Part shown: positions 24,709 to 33,619 of the stretch, piece after piece
Layout of the letters: the number at the start of each line of letters is the position of its first letter
Position numbering within the stretch: the stretch's first letter is position 1
The notes under the pieces: model-generated
Databases searched by the model: none
The model's input: only the letters and a program-made list of their open reading frames with translations
What the model was told of the DNA's origin: nothing
NCBI GenBank assembly: GCA_030752795.1
Contig: JASMDM010000054.1
Coordinates: forward strand, 1 to 55,163
Reading direction: 5' to 3'
From: SAR202 cluster bacterium
Lineage (GTDB): Bacteria; Chloroflexota; Dehalococcoidia; Lucifugimonadales; UBA1123
DNA length: 55,163 nucleotides
Made by a program: the position numbers and the translations under genes

Positions 24709-25800
24709 CTAGGAATATCGGTCCCGCAACATACCGGCCGCTCGCGTCATCGACTTGAGCTTGAGGTACGCCTCGTCGAGGTCCATCGGGTTGGCGCTTG
24801 ACGGCGCGAAGCCGCAGTCCGGATTCAGCGTGATCCGTTCCGCCGGAACGTACTGCATGGCTCGCTCGACGCGTTCCACGACCAGCGCGGGCGACTCCAC
24901 GCTCGTGTCCGTGTGGTCGATCACGCCCAACCCAAGAATCTTATCGTCGGGGAATCCGGCCAGCGCTTCGACGCCGCCCGCGTCCTGTGTCGCAAGTTCC
25001 ATCGCGAATCGCTGGACGTTCATGCGGCCGAGCGCGCCGATGATCAGGTCGTACGGGCCTTTCGTGTTGTGGCGGCGATTGAAGTGGGCGTGGCACAGAT
25101 GCACGCTCACGAACGCGTTGTTCAAGCCCTCAACCGCAGGGTTGACTGAGCGCACGCTCATGTCGATTTCGCGCTCAATGTCGTCGATGCCTTCGCTGCG
25201 CCGGTATTCGGGGTCGACCAGCAAAGCGAGCCATGGGTCATCGAGTTGCACAGCGTCGACGCCTGCATCAACGAGATCGTGCAGCTCGGAGCGAATGATC
25301 GGGATGCAAGCCTCCATGAAATGCTCGCGGGTCGAATACGCGGCCCTCGAGTGCTCGGCGCTCCACATCCTGCGGGCGATGGTGTACGGCGACGGCACGG
25401 CCACCGTAATTCGCGACTCGGTCCGAGTCCGCAAGAACCGAGCTTCGTCCGCCGCGATCGGTCTCTTCGATGCGATTGACTTGACGACCGCCGGATAAGC
25501 CAGTGTCGAGAATCCGGAACTGCCGCCGGCAATCAGGTCGCGCTCGAACCCGTCAACTGCCTCGGCGAAGATCTTGACGTAGCTTTCGCGACGCCACTCG
25601 CCGTCGGAGACGTAGTCCAGCCCGGCACGCTCCTGCATTCGAATCGCATCGGGGATCGCGTCGTCGAGCAGGCGACCAGCGTCAGACTCGGAGATGTCGC
25701 CGACGATGCGATCGTCGATCAGGTCGCGGACCCACGCCGGACGCGGCAGGCTGCCTACCACGAACGTCGCAAATGGGATGTCGATTGGAGAACTGCTCAT
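24709..25800 (-). CDS. Cobalamin-independent methionine synthase-like (MetE C-terminal family) protein
   Basis: 363 aa, corresponding to only the zinc-containing C-terminal barrel of MetE. It begins with VVGSLPRPAWVRDLI. VDAVQLDDPWLALL and the zinc-ligand segments SVHLCHAHFN (His and Cys) and LNPDCGFAP (Cys) are present. Characterised stand-alone relatives are methyltransferases or of unknown function; a folate-dependent methionine synthase cannot be assumed, since the N-terminal half of MetE is missing. No riboswitch is seen in the 45 bp between the aroE stop and this ATG. It is probably co-transcribed with aroE. Confidence 0.88.
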   Translation of the reverse strand: MSSSPIDIPFATFVVGSLPRPAWVRDLIDDRIVGDISESDAGRLLDDAIPDAIRMQERAGLDYVSDGEWRRESYVKIFAEAVDGFERDLIAGGSSGFSTLAYPAVVKSIASKRPIAADEARFLRTRTESRITVAVPSPYTIARRMWSAEHSRAAYSTREHFMEACIPIIRSELHDLVDAGVDAVQLDDPWLALLVDPEYRRSEGIDDIEREIDMSVRSVNPAVEGLNNAFVSVHLCHAHFNRRHNTKGPYDLIIGALGRMNVQRFAMELATQDAGGVEALAGFPDDKILGLGVIDHTDTSVESPALVVERVERAMQYVPAERITLNPDCGFAPSSANPMDLDEAYLKLKSMTRAAGMLRDRYS

Positions 25801-25845
25801 ATGCTTGCTCCAACACCGCCGGAGCCGGTCGATCTTTGCCGCCGA

Positions 25846-26706
25846 TTACCGCGTCTGCTCTTCCATTGCCCGGCGCGCCGCCGCCATCATTACCTCGACA
25901 GGCGCCGACATGCCGGTCCACTTCTCAAACGCAGCCGCCCCCTGGTAGACCAGCATCGGCAACCCGCCCAGCGTCCGTGCGCCTGCCTCTTCTGCTTGGG
26001 CGAGCAAGGGCGTGACCTCTGGGTTGTAGACGATGTCGTACACAAGGCAGCCAGGTTGTATCGCTCCGTCAAGCAGCGGGGATGCGTCTGGGCTCGGCGA
26101 TCCACGCATGCCGATCGAAGTGCAGTTGACGATGAGATCGGCGTTCGCGCAACGGTCCGCCAGCCCCGTCGAATCGATCGCGAAGGCGGACGTTTCGGCG
26201 CCGTTGCTTCTCAGCTCCGCGATGAGAGCCTCGGCTCGGGCCACGGTGCGGTTCGCGATGTCCAAACTCGCAACGTTGCCCTCGACCAGTGCAAACGCCG
26301 CAGCCTTCGCTGCTCCGCCGGCGCCGAGCATGACCACACGTTTGCCCGCCGGATCGAATCCCGCCTCCGAGCTCAGTGACGCGAGAAAGCCATAAATGTC
26401 GGTATTGTAACCGGCCAGCTTTCCGTCGCTTTCGGTCACGATTGTGTTGACAGCGCCGATGGCCTCCGCCTGCTGATCCAGCCGATCAAGCATGCCCATG
26501 ACAGCCTCTTTGTGCGGCACGGTCACGTTGGCGCCGTAGCAGCCAGGTTCACGCAACCCGGCGACCGCTTCCGCCAGCCTGTCCGGCGGCGTTGGCCAGG
26601 CTTCGTACAAGGCGTCGAGGGCGTATTCGTCCAGGGCGGCTTGCTGGAGCGCAGGCGACATCGAATGCCCCAGCGGGTACCCGAATATGCCGACACGTTG
26701 CGTCAT
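25846..26706 (-). CDS. aroE: Shikimate dehydrogenase
   Basis: Reduces 3-dehydroshikimate to shikimate with NADPH. 286 aa, normal. The substrate-site Ser pair lies in GYPLGHSMSPALQQAAL, the catalytic Lys in TVPHKEAVM, and Asn/Asp in VNTIV and YNTDIYGF. The NADP motif is LGAGGAAKAAAFAL, followed by NRTVARAEAL; the C-terminal YQGAAAFEKWTG holds the conserved Gln. The start at 26706 fits the family (MTQRVGIFGYP); a frame to 26769 is longer but lacks support. A candidate -10 on the minus strand, TATACT at 26741-26736, lies 30 bp upstream. Confidence 0.95.
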   Translation of the reverse strand: MTQRVGIFGYPLGHSMSPALQQAALDEYALDALYEAWPTPPDRLAEAVAGLREPGCYGANVTVPHKEAVMGMLDRLDQQAEAIGAVNTIVTESDGKLAGYNTDIYGFLASLSSEAGFDPAGKRVVMLGAGGAAKAAAFALVEGNVASLDIANRTVARAEALIAELRSNGAETSAFAIDSTGLADRCANADLIVNCTSIGMRGSPSPDASPLLDGAIQPGCLVYDIVYNPEVTPLLAQAEEAGARTLGGLPMLVYQGAAAFEKWTGMSAPVEVMMAAARRAMEEQTR

Positions 26707-26866
26707 GCCCAACCCCCGAGTTTCATGCTGGCGAAAGTATACCAGCCGTGTGTTGGCCCAACAAAACAAAGAACGAGTGATAAGATGGGCCTGCTTCGAT
26801 CAAACGCGATTCAGTGTTCCACGAAAGACCAAATCACTTTCGACAGCGCTACCAAGGGAGTGAGTC

Positions 26867-27088
26867 ATGGGAGAACCGAACGAAGGCACATCGGAAGCCG
26901 AACGACTCTTCGAGATCGTGAGTGCAAGATACGGCCGTCATTTAAACGAAGACCAGCTTGAGTCCGTTCGAAAAAACGTTGGCGACACCATAGAACTCGT
27001 GTCCCAGCTCAGGGGTATCAAGCTGGACAATTCGATCGAACCGTTCTCGGTGTTCCGGCCACATCGAGCGGAGCTTGCCGATGGCTAA
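26867..27088 (+). CDS. Small AtzG/GatC-like subunit of the following amidase
   Basis: 73 aa. The pattern LNEDQLESVRKNVGDTIEL, then a helix, then SIEPFSVFRPHRAE resembles the short AtzG (DUF4089-like) and GatC-type proteins that wrap around their amidase. In such proteins the closing '(E/D)P-x-x-VFRP' segment contacts the amidase. The stop TAA overlaps the amidase ATG by 8 bp, which strongly suggests coupled translation and a complex. Short and divergent, so the family call is tentative; the reality of the gene is better supported than its class. Confidence 0.65.
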   Translation: MGEPNEGTSEAERLFEIVSARYGRHLNEDQLESVRKNVGDTIELVSQLRGIKLDNSIEPFSVFRPHRAELADG

Positions 27089-28496
27089 TGACGTCGTCTT
27101 CACGCCTATACGCCAGCTTTCGAAGATGGTCCGCACACGGCAAGTCTCGCCTCTCGAGCTGACCGAGGTGTTCCTCGATCGGCTCGACAAACTCGGTCCA
27201 AAGTACAATGCGATAGTTACGGTCACGCATGAACTGGCTAGAACTCAGGCGAGAGTTGCATCGCTTGAGACCACCTACGTTGACGGCGACCGGAATCTAC
27301 TGCACGGCATCCCGTGGGGCGCGAAAGACTTGCTCGCCACATCGAGAGGCATCCCGACAACCTGGGGTGCCGCGCCGTTTCGCGCGCAGACGTTCGACCA
27401 CGATGCGACGGTCGTCCGCAAGCTCGCCGAGGCCGGCGCGGTGCTCGGCGCAAAGTTGGCGATGATCGAGCTCGCCGGCGGCATGGGCTACCGGCAGCCG
27501 CACGCCACGTTCACCGGCCCGCCTCGCAACCCGTGGGACCGCGACCGCTGGACCGGCGGTTCGTCGGCGGGATCGGGCGCTGCAGTCGCCGCCGGACTCG
27601 TCCCGTTCGCAATCGGCTCCGAAACCTGGGGCTCGATTCTGTCGCCCGCAAACAACTGCGGCCTGGCTGGGCTGCGGCCGACATACGGGCGCGTGAGCCG
27701 TCACGGCGCGATGGCGCTGTGCTGGACGCTCGACAAGCTTGGTCCGCTCTGCCTGACGGCCGACGACTGCGGCATCGTCCTCGAAGCCATCGCCGGACCC
27801 GATCCTGACGATCCGACGACGTATGAGCTGCCGTTCGTCTACGACGCCGCCGAAACACCGAACAGGCGCTTCAAGATCGGCGTACTGTCGGATGCAACTG
27901 TCGGTGCCGAGCCTGCCGTACAGGACAACTTCGAAAAGGCGCTTGCAGCGTTGGGCGACATCGTGGATGTCGAGGAAGTCGAATTTCCCGATCTGCCGTA
28001 CACGGCAATTACACGGACGATCCTGATGGTTGAATCGGCCGCGGCGTTCGAGGACTTCATCGAAGAAGGCAAGGCGTCGGGACTCACCGCGCCGGAGGAC
28101 CATTACGGGCCATACGCGCGTACTTCCGTTCTCGCCACCGACTACGTCAAAGCTCTCCGGCTGCGTGGCGTCATGGCCAGAGAAGTCGACGCCGCGATGT
28201 CCGGATACGACGCGATCGCGGCCCCGACCTCGGGCAGCGTCGCCTCTCCGATCACCGAGGAATTCCGAAGCTCCGTGCCGTCGAAGCCCGATATCATGGG
28301 CGCCGCCGGCAACGGATGCGGTCTGCCATCAATCTCGGTTCCAAGCGGCTTCGACGAAGACGGCCTCCCAACCGGCATCCAGTTCATGGGCCGCCCATAC
28401 ACAGAAAACACAATCCTGGCCATCGCCCGAGCCTACCAATCGATCACTGACTGGCACATGCGCCACCCGAACGACGTGGGCGGGGTTCCTGGTTGA
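27081..28496 (+). CDS. Amidase-signature enzyme (AtzE/GatA-like)
   Basis: 471 aa amidase with the Ser-cisSer-Lys triad: Lys in PWGAKDLLATS (about residue 76), cis-Ser and nucleophilic Ser in WTGGSSAGSGAAVAAGLV (about 153-170), and GSETWGSILSPA. The order and length fit AtzE, GatA and related amide hydrolases. A GatB is not adjacent and the partner is AtzG-like, so a small-molecule amide hydrolase is more likely than Glu-tRNA amidotransferase. The start at 27081 has GGAG 7 bases upstream; a TTG 6 bp earlier is in frame but weaker. It is followed after 206 bp by the S51 peptidase gene. Confidence 0.9.
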   Translation: MANDVVFTPIRQLSKMVRTRQVSPLELTEVFLDRLDKLGPKYNAIVTVTHELARTQARVASLETTYVDGDRNLLHGIPWGAKDLLATSRGIPTTWGAAPFRAQTFDHDATVVRKLAEAGAVLGAKLAMIELAGGMGYRQPHATFTGPPRNPWDRDRWTGGSSAGSGAAVAAGLVPFAIGSETWGSILSPANNCGLAGLRPTYGRVSRHGAMALCWTLDKLGPLCLTADDCGIVLEAIAGPDPDDPTTYELPFVYDAAETPNRRFKIGVLSDATVGAEPAVQDNFEKALAALGDIVDVEEVEFPDLPYTAITRTILMVESAAAFEDFIEEGKASGLTAPEDHYGPYARTSVLATDYVKALRLRGVMAREVDAAMSGYDAIAAPTSGSVASPITEEFRSSVPSKPDIMGAAGNGCGLPSISVPSGFDEDGLPTGIQFMGRPYTENTILAIARAYQSITDWHMRHPNDVGGVPG

Positions 28497-28702
28497 CCCG
28501 GATGAATTCATCGAATCCGATCCGACAAGAACATCTTGCGAGTTACGGTGGAACGTGGTCATCGAATGTGATGATGTGTCGAAGGCCCTTCCCCAAACTG
28601 TGTTGCAACTTTATCATCGACACCGCAACATCGACCAAGACAAGATCATGATCGGCGAGATGCAGACATCCACCGGACGGCCATGACTCATCGGAGCACA
28701 CC

Positions 28703-29455
28703 ATGCGCAAAATCGTAGCCATCGGCGGGGGCGTCTTGCGAGAAGGCGAGTTCGACGCCATGGACCGCTTCATCCTCGACTTCTCAGGCGCGGCGAAACC
28801 CCGCGTGCTATTCGTTCCGCCCGCCAGCAGCGATGCCGAAGAGTACGTCGACGCCTTCGACGAGGCGTACGGACGAAAATTGGGCTGCGACGTCGACGTG
28901 CTCTACCCCCTCGGCCGCGACCCGAGCGCCGATGAGCTCGTCGCGAAGGTCCTGTCCGCGTACATCGTGTATGTCGGCGGAGGCAACACGCTGAAGATGA
29001 TGCGGCGTTGGAGGCGGTTGGGCATCGACCGGCTGATGACCCAGGCGTGGGACAAAGGAACGGTGCTTTGCGGGGTCAGTGCGGACGCGATATGCTGGTT
29101 CAGCCATGGTCACAGCGACTCGGTGTCGTCCTACAGCGACGACTGGAACTATCTCGCAGTCAAGGGCGTGGGCTTAGTCGATGCCCTGACTTGTCCTCAT
29201 TACGACAGCGACACTGGTGGCGTCCCGCGCCGCCAAGATTTTCACGAGATGGTGCTGAAGCGAAGCGGGCCTGCCGTTGCCATTGACAACGACTGCGCGA
29301 TCGCGTTTCGAGATGACAGCTATCAGGTCGTTTCGGCCAGACCATGCGCCGGCGCGTATCGGCTTCGGCGCGAACACGGAACGATCGTTGGAGAGCCGCT
29401 CCCGAACGACGGCGAGTGGTCGCCGATCTCACAGATTTTGAATGCCGGAGGTTGA
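28703..29455 (+). CDS. Peptidase E-like (S51 family) protein
   Basis: 250 aa. S51 members are Asp-specific dipeptidases or cyanophycinase relatives of the glutamine-amidotransferase-like fold. Seen are VAIGGGVLREGE, IVYVGGGNTLKMM, the nucleophile region CGVSADAICWFSHG (Ser at about residue 117) and CPHYDSDTGGVPRRQDFHEM. The usual motif is GxSAGA; here the Gly after Ala is Asp (GVSADA), a notable change beside the nucleophile. The first 240 bp downstream of the amidase hold nothing recognisable. The next gene starts 4 bp after its stop. Confidence 0.85.
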   Translation: MRKIVAIGGGVLREGEFDAMDRFILDFSGAAKPRVLFVPPASSDAEEYVDAFDEAYGRKLGCDVDVLYPLGRDPSADELVAKVLSAYIVYVGGGNTLKMMRRWRRLGIDRLMTQAWDKGTVLCGVSADAICWFSHGHSDSVSSYSDDWNYLAVKGVGLVDALTCPHYDSDTGGVPRRQDFHEMVLKRSGPAVAIDNDCAIAFRDDSYQVVSARPCAGAYRLRREHGTIVGEPLPNDGEWSPISQILNAGG

Positions 29456-29459
29456 TTCG

Positions 29460-30845
29460 ATGACTGAATCCACGATGTATGACCTCGTAATTAGCGGAGG
29501 ACGGGTGGTTGATCCCGAATCCGGACTCGACGCCGTTCGCAACGTCGGCGTCTCAAACGGGCAAGTTCGGGTTTTGTCTGAATCGCCATTGACCGGACGC
29601 GAAACCGTTGACGCCATGGGAATGGTGGTGACGGCGGGTTTCATCGATCTGCACTCGCACGGGCAAGATGCAGAGAGCTACGAGACCCAGGCCAGGGACG
29701 GGGTGACCACGGCGCTTGAGCTCGAAGTCGGCGCAAACGACATCGATCAGTGGTACGGCTCGCGAGACGGCACGGCGCTCATCAACTTCGGCGCCAGCGT
29801 CGGCCACATCCCCGTGCGCATGGAGGTGATGAACGACCCCGGCGAGTTCCTTCCGGTCGCCGATGCGGCGAACCGAGAGTCGACTCCCGAGGAGATGGAA
29901 CTCATCGAACGCGGGATCGAGCGCGGGCTCCGTCGCGGGGCGTTGGCCGTCGGGCTGGGTTTGGACTACACGCGTGGCTGCTCTCGATGGGAAGCCATCG
30001 AGGTGTTTCGAATCGCAGCCCGGCACGGCGCGTCGTGTCATGTGCACATTCGCGGCAAAGGGCCGCGAGAGCCGATGAGCGGCATCGAGGCGGCCGGAGA
30101 AGTGATCGCGGCGTCGGCTGTTACCGGCGCGGCCGTTCACATCGTCCACGTTCAGAGCACAGCAATGTCAGCGACTGGAAAGACCCTCGATATGATCTCC
30201 GGAGCTCGCGAACGCGGTCTAGACGTGACGACGGAGTGCTACCCATACACCGCCGGCATGACCGCCATTGATTCAGCCTTGTTCAACGAAGGCTGGCGGG
30301 AGCAATACGGCATCGATTACTCCAGCCTGCAGTGGGTGGAGACAGGCGAGCGGCTCAACGCATCGACTTTCGCCGAGTATCGCGAGACCGGAGGCATGGT
30401 GATCGTCCATGCGACGCCCCAGGACGCCGTGGACACCGCCGTACTCAGCCCGTTGACGGCCATCGCGACCGACGGACTGCTACACAATGGCAAAGGTCAC
30501 CCAAGAACCGCCGGGAGCTATTCGCTGGTGCTGGGTCGTTACGTCAGGGAACGGAAAGCGCTCTCTATCATGGATGCATTACGAAAGATCTCGCTGATGC
30601 CAGCCCAACGGCTCGAGTCCAGAGCCCCGGCGTTCGCTCGGAAAGGGCGAATCACGCCCGGCGCCGACGCAGACATCGTGGCATTCGATCCGAACACGGT
30701 GCTGGACCGTTCCACGTATGACGAGCCGACGCTGTCGCCGGAAGGCATTCCCCACGTTTTTGTCGGCGGGACGCAGGTCATCGTGGGCGGCAAGGTCACC
30801 GAGGGCGTAGTTCCAGGTAAAGGAATCAAGGCGCCCGTGAGTTAA
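29460..30845 (+). CDS. N-acyl-D-amino-acid deacylase-like amidohydrolase
   Basis: 461 aa metal-dependent amidohydrolase. It has a split beta domain with LVISGGRVVDPESGLDAV, then the barrel with metal ligands DLHSHGQD (HxH), CHVHIRGKG, HIVHVQS and IATDGLLHNGKGHPRTAG (Asp). C-terminal GRITPGADADIVAFDPNTV closes the fold. Related proteins are D-aminoacylases, dihydroorotase-like or N-acyl-D-glutamate deacylases. GGAGG lies 8 bases before the ATG at 29460; an earlier ATG at 29442 is inside the S51 gene. With the amidase pair and S51 peptidase it suggests use of amides or modified peptides, which is inference. Confidence 0.87.
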   Translation: MTESTMYDLVISGGRVVDPESGLDAVRNVGVSNGQVRVLSESPLTGRETVDAMGMVVTAGFIDLHSHGQDAESYETQARDGVTTALELEVGANDIDQWYGSRDGTALINFGASVGHIPVRMEVMNDPGEFLPVADAANRESTPEEMELIERGIERGLRRGALAVGLGLDYTRGCSRWEAIEVFRIAARHGASCHVHIRGKGPREPMSGIEAAGEVIAASAVTGAAVHIVHVQSTAMSATGKTLDMISGARERGLDVTTECYPYTAGMTAIDSALFNEGWREQYGIDYSSLQWVETGERLNASTFAEYRETGGMVIVHATPQDAVDTAVLSPLTAIATDGLLHNGKGHPRTAGSYSLVLGRYVRERKALSIMDALRKISLMPAQRLESRAPAFARKGRITPGADADIVAFDPNTVLDRSTYDEPTLSPEGIPHVFVGGTQVIVGGKVTEGVVPGKGIKAPVS

Positions 30846-30875
30846 TTGACACTCCTCGCTGGCTTCTGCTAGAGT
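30846..30875 (+). promoter_or_regulatory. Promoter of the ilv-leu operon
   Basis: TTGACA at 30846-30851 (perfect), an 18-base spacer, and TAGAGT at 30870-30875 (4 of 6). It lies directly after the deacylase stop and upstream of the T-box leader. Confidence 0.6.
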
Positions 30876-30881
30876 TTCGAT

Positions 30882-31179
30882 ACGCACCTGTAAAATCATT
30901 CACAAATGCGATGATGGGGATCAGTACCGCATCCGCCCGGCGACAGCGAGCCGGCGATGGTGGAAAACCGGCGTTAGGGCGCGCGGGAACTCACCCCGGA
31001 GCATCCGATTCGAAGGAGTCGTGGCGTTGCGCTGCGGCCTCACGTAGGATTGGACGGGTTGGCACCGTTACCAAAGCCTCCAAGTGGCCTGGTCGTTTCA
31101 CGACCGGCAATTAGGGTGGTACCGCGGGAAATCGCAACAATCGATCCCGTCCCTTTGTTGTGGACGGGATTTTTCTTTT
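30882..31179 (+). promoter_or_regulatory. Leucine-specifying T-box leader of ilvB
   Basis: RNA leader that reads uncharged tRNA. Stem I starts near GATGATGGGGATCAGTA, with AGCGAG and GGTGGAAAACC in its distal part. On the 3' side is GAA-CTC-ACC, so the specifier codon is CTC (Leu) at 30990-30992. The lower stem pairs GGGG with CCCC and GATG with CATC. The antiterminator holds the T-box AGGGTGGTACCGCGG at 31113-31127, whose TGGT pairs with an ACCA tRNA end, fitting tRNA-Leu. The terminator follows. Low charging of tRNA-Leu should therefore turn on ilvBNC and leuACD. Specifier alignment was made by eye. Confidence 0.9.
31144..31179 (+). terminator. T-box-controlled intrinsic terminator
   Basis: ATCCCGTCC, a 9-base loop and GGACGGGAT followed by TTTTCTTTT. 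The upstream arm competes with the T-box antiterminator. Confidence 0.9.
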
Positions 31180-31243
31180 GTGCGGGCTAAGTGAATCTGG
31201 TGAAGACGGTTTCGGACCGAATGACGACGGAGGTAGGTAAGAG

Positions 31244-32941
31244 ATGCGACTGACCGGAGGTCAGATGGTCTGCGAAAGTCTACTCCGTGAAGGTGTGGAC
31301 GTTGTTTTCGGCATTCCAGGCGGCGCGATGCTGCCTCTCTATCAGACGCTCCCTGAATATCCGCAGCTTAGGCACATTCTCGTCCGGCACGAGCAAGGCG
31401 CGGCGCACGCGGCCGACGGCTATGCTCGCGTCAAGGGCTGCCCCGGCGTGGTTTGGGCGACGTCGGGCCCGGGCGCCACGAACCTTGTGACAGGCATCGC
31501 CACCGCGTACATGGACTCGGTTCCGCTTGTCGTCATCACGGCTCAGGTGGCGAGGCCGGCTATCGGATCCGACGCGTTTCAGGAGATCGACATTACCGGC
31601 ATCACGCTGCCGGTTACCAAGCACAACTACCTGGTGATGGAAACCGCCGATATCCCGCGTGTGATCAAAGAAGCGTTCCATATCGCCAGCACCGGGCGTC
31701 CCGGACCCGTGCTCGTCGACATACCCAAAGACGTGCTCACCGAGGACGCCGAGTTCGAGTATCCGGACTCGGTTGACTTGCCTGGATATAGTCCGACGTT
31801 AGCGGGGCATCCGAATCAGATCCGACGCGCCGCCAAACTGATCGAAGAAGCGGAACGACCCGTCGTGCTGGCCGGTCACGGGATCATACTTTCTCATGCG
31901 TACGAAGAACTGGCGGAGCTGGTCGAGACCGCGCAATTGCCGGTGGTGACATCTCTGTTGGGCATCGGTTCTTTCCCCGAGAATCACGTGCTGTCGGTTG
32001 GCATGCCAGGCATGCACGGCGTCGCATACGCCAGCTTGGCGCTGGACGAGGCCGATCTCATCATCGCACTGGGAAGCCGGTTCGACGACCGCATTACCGG
32101 CGATGCGAAGAGGTTCGCCACGCGATCGAAAAAGATCCACGTCGATGTGGACCCGTCGGAGATCGGCAAGACGATTCCCGTGGACGTCCCGATCGTGGGC
32201 GACGTGAAAAAAGTCCTGCAGCAGCTCAACAAGCGAATCAAACCCGCTTCGCGACCCGAGTGGATCCAGCGAATCGACGAGCTCAAGCACGAGCACCCAT
32301 CCTTGGGGCTCCGGCAAACGGACAAGCTGATCGCCCAGTACGTGATCCAGCAGCTTTCGCTGGCCACCGAGGGCAAAGCGATCATCGTGACCGGCGTCGG
32401 CCAACACCAGATGTGGGCGGCGTTGCACTACACGTTCACCGAGCCGTGCAGCCTGATCTCGTCCGGCGGGTCCGGCACGATGGGATTCGAAGTCCCCGGT
32501 GCGATGGGCGCCCAAGTGGGGCGGCCCGACAAGCTGGTCTGGTCCATCGCCGGTGACGGCGGGTTCCAGATGACGATGTCCGAGCTCGCCACGATGGCGG
32601 AAAACAACATCCCGGTCAAGATCGCGATCATGAACAACGGCGTGTTGGGCATGGTCCGGCAGTGGCAGGACATGTTCTACGAGCAATCCTTCGTGGCCAC
32701 GACCCGAACCGGCAACCCGGACTTCGTAAAGCTGGCTGAGGCGTTCGGTATCTTCGGGGCGAGGGTGACCGACAAGACACAGGTCATGCCGGCGATCCAA
32801 CAGGCGATGGACTATCCTGGACCGGCGCTCATTGACTTCGTCGTGAACCACGAAGAGAACGTCTACCCGATGATCCCATCGGGCATGGCCGTCGACGCTC
32901 TCATCGAAGAGCCGGCGACCAAACCTCAGGAGGTGCGCTGA
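31244..32941 (+). CDS. ilvB: Acetolactate synthase, large (catalytic) subunit
   Basis: First shared step of Val/Leu/Ile synthesis: condenses two pyruvates, or pyruvate with 2-oxobutyrate, using ThDP, FAD and Mg2+. 565 aa. The catalytic Glu is in VRHEQGAAHAADGYAR (about residue 48). Also seen are WATSGPGATNLVTGIATAYMDS, ITAQVARPAIGSDAFQE and VLVDIPKDVL. The ThDP/Mg motif is GDGGFQMTMSELATMAENN, and the C-terminal region has NNGVLGMVRQWQDMFY. It begins 64 bp after the T-box terminator and its stop overlaps the ilvN start (TGATG). Complete. Confidence 0.97.
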   Translation: MRLTGGQMVCESLLREGVDVVFGIPGGAMLPLYQTLPEYPQLRHILVRHEQGAAHAADGYARVKGCPGVVWATSGPGATNLVTGIATAYMDSVPLVVITAQVARPAIGSDAFQEIDITGITLPVTKHNYLVMETADIPRVIKEAFHIASTGRPGPVLVDIPKDVLTEDAEFEYPDSVDLPGYSPTLAGHPNQIRRAAKLIEEAERPVVLAGHGIILSHAYEELAELVETAQLPVVTSLLGIGSFPENHVLSVGMPGMHGVAYASLALDEADLIIALGSRFDDRITGDAKRFATRSKKIHVDVDPSEIGKTIPVDVPIVGDVKKVLQQLNKRIKPASRPEWIQRIDELKHEHPSLGLRQTDKLIAQYVIQQLSLATEGKAIIVTGVGQHQMWAALHYTFTEPCSLISSGGSGTMGFEVPGAMGAQVGRPDKLVWSIAGDGGFQMTMSELATMAENNIPVKIAIMNNGVLGMVRQWQDMFYEQSFVATTRTGNPDFVKLAEAFGIFGARVTDKTQVMPAIQQAMDYPGPALIDFVVNHEENVYPMIPSGMAVDALIEEPATKPQEVR

Positions 32942-33495
32942 TGATGACCACTGAAATTGCCCGGCATACGATAACCGCCCTAGTCGAAGACAAGCCCGGG
33001 GTCCTGAATCGAATCTCCAGCATGTTCAGGCGAAGAGGCTACAACATCGCAAGCCTCGCCGTAGGGCACAGCGAGATCGCGAACCTGTCTCGCATGACGT
33101 TCGTCGTGGAAGGCGATGTCGCAACGGTCGAGCAGGTGACCAAGAACCTGCACAAACTCATCGATGTAATCAAGGTCTCGGACGTTTCGGACGCGAATTG
33201 CGTTTCGCGAGAACTCGCTCTCATCCGAGTCCGTGCGAATGTCCAGAGCCGTAGCGAAATCATGCAGATCGTCGACATCTTCCGAGCCAACATCGTCGAC
33301 GTGGCGCCTGAATCGCTGATCATCGAGGTCACCGGCGACGAAGATAAAGTCGACTCGCTGCAAAACCTCCTGCGCAGCTTCGGCGTGCTCGAGGTAATGA
33401 GGACGGGTACTATCGCAATGGACCGAGGGATGAACGGCTCTGTTGACGGCCAACAAGGCCAAGCAACCCGGCCGCGAATGGAGAGCGGCCTATAG
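32941..33495 (+). CDS. ilvN: Acetolactate synthase, small (regulatory) subunit
   Basis: Regulatory partner of IlvB giving activity and valine feedback. 184 aa. The N-terminal ACT domain (about 5-80) shows LVEDKPGVLNRISSMFRRRGYNIASLAVG, split here as VEDKPGVLNRISSMF and RRGYNIASLAVG. The second, ACT-like domain follows (SRELALIRVRA...). The ATG at 32941 overlaps the ilvB stop; GGAGG is 7 bases before it. A second ATG follows immediately and may be the real start. The last 25 residues are low in similarity. 296 bp with repeats follow before ilvC. Confidence 0.96.
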   Translation: MMTTEIARHTITALVEDKPGVLNRISSMFRRRGYNIASLAVGHSEIANLSRMTFVVEGDVATVEQVTKNLHKLIDVIKVSDVSDANCVSRELALIRVRANVQSRSEIMQIVDIFRANIVDVAPESLIIEVTGDEDKVDSLQNLLRSFGVLEVMRTGTIAMDRGMNGSVDGQQGQATRPRMESGL

Positions 33496-33529
33496 CGTTA
33501 TTGCGATTACATCAAGATCCACATTTGCG

Positions 33530-33580
33530 GTGAGTCCCGACGCATCGGGATCCCGGCATTGTCGGGACTTGTCGAACCAC
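33530..33580 (+). repeat. Dispersed palindromic repeat B, copy 1
   Basis: GTGAGTCCCGACGCATCGGG, ATCCCGGCATTGTCGGGACT, TGTCGAACCAC. GTCCCGA and TCGGGAC form nested inverted repeats, so it can fold into one or two hairpins. Near-identical copies lie at 38139 and 40106. Confidence 0.8.
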
Positions 33581-33619
33581 ACGCCTACGAGCAACCTCGA
33601 CGGTTGAGTCGGTGAGACT

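Noticed and set aside
33481-33540. A second T-box or riboswitch before ilvC
   Set aside because: No T-box sequence or terminator is present; the structure seen is the palindromic repeat B.
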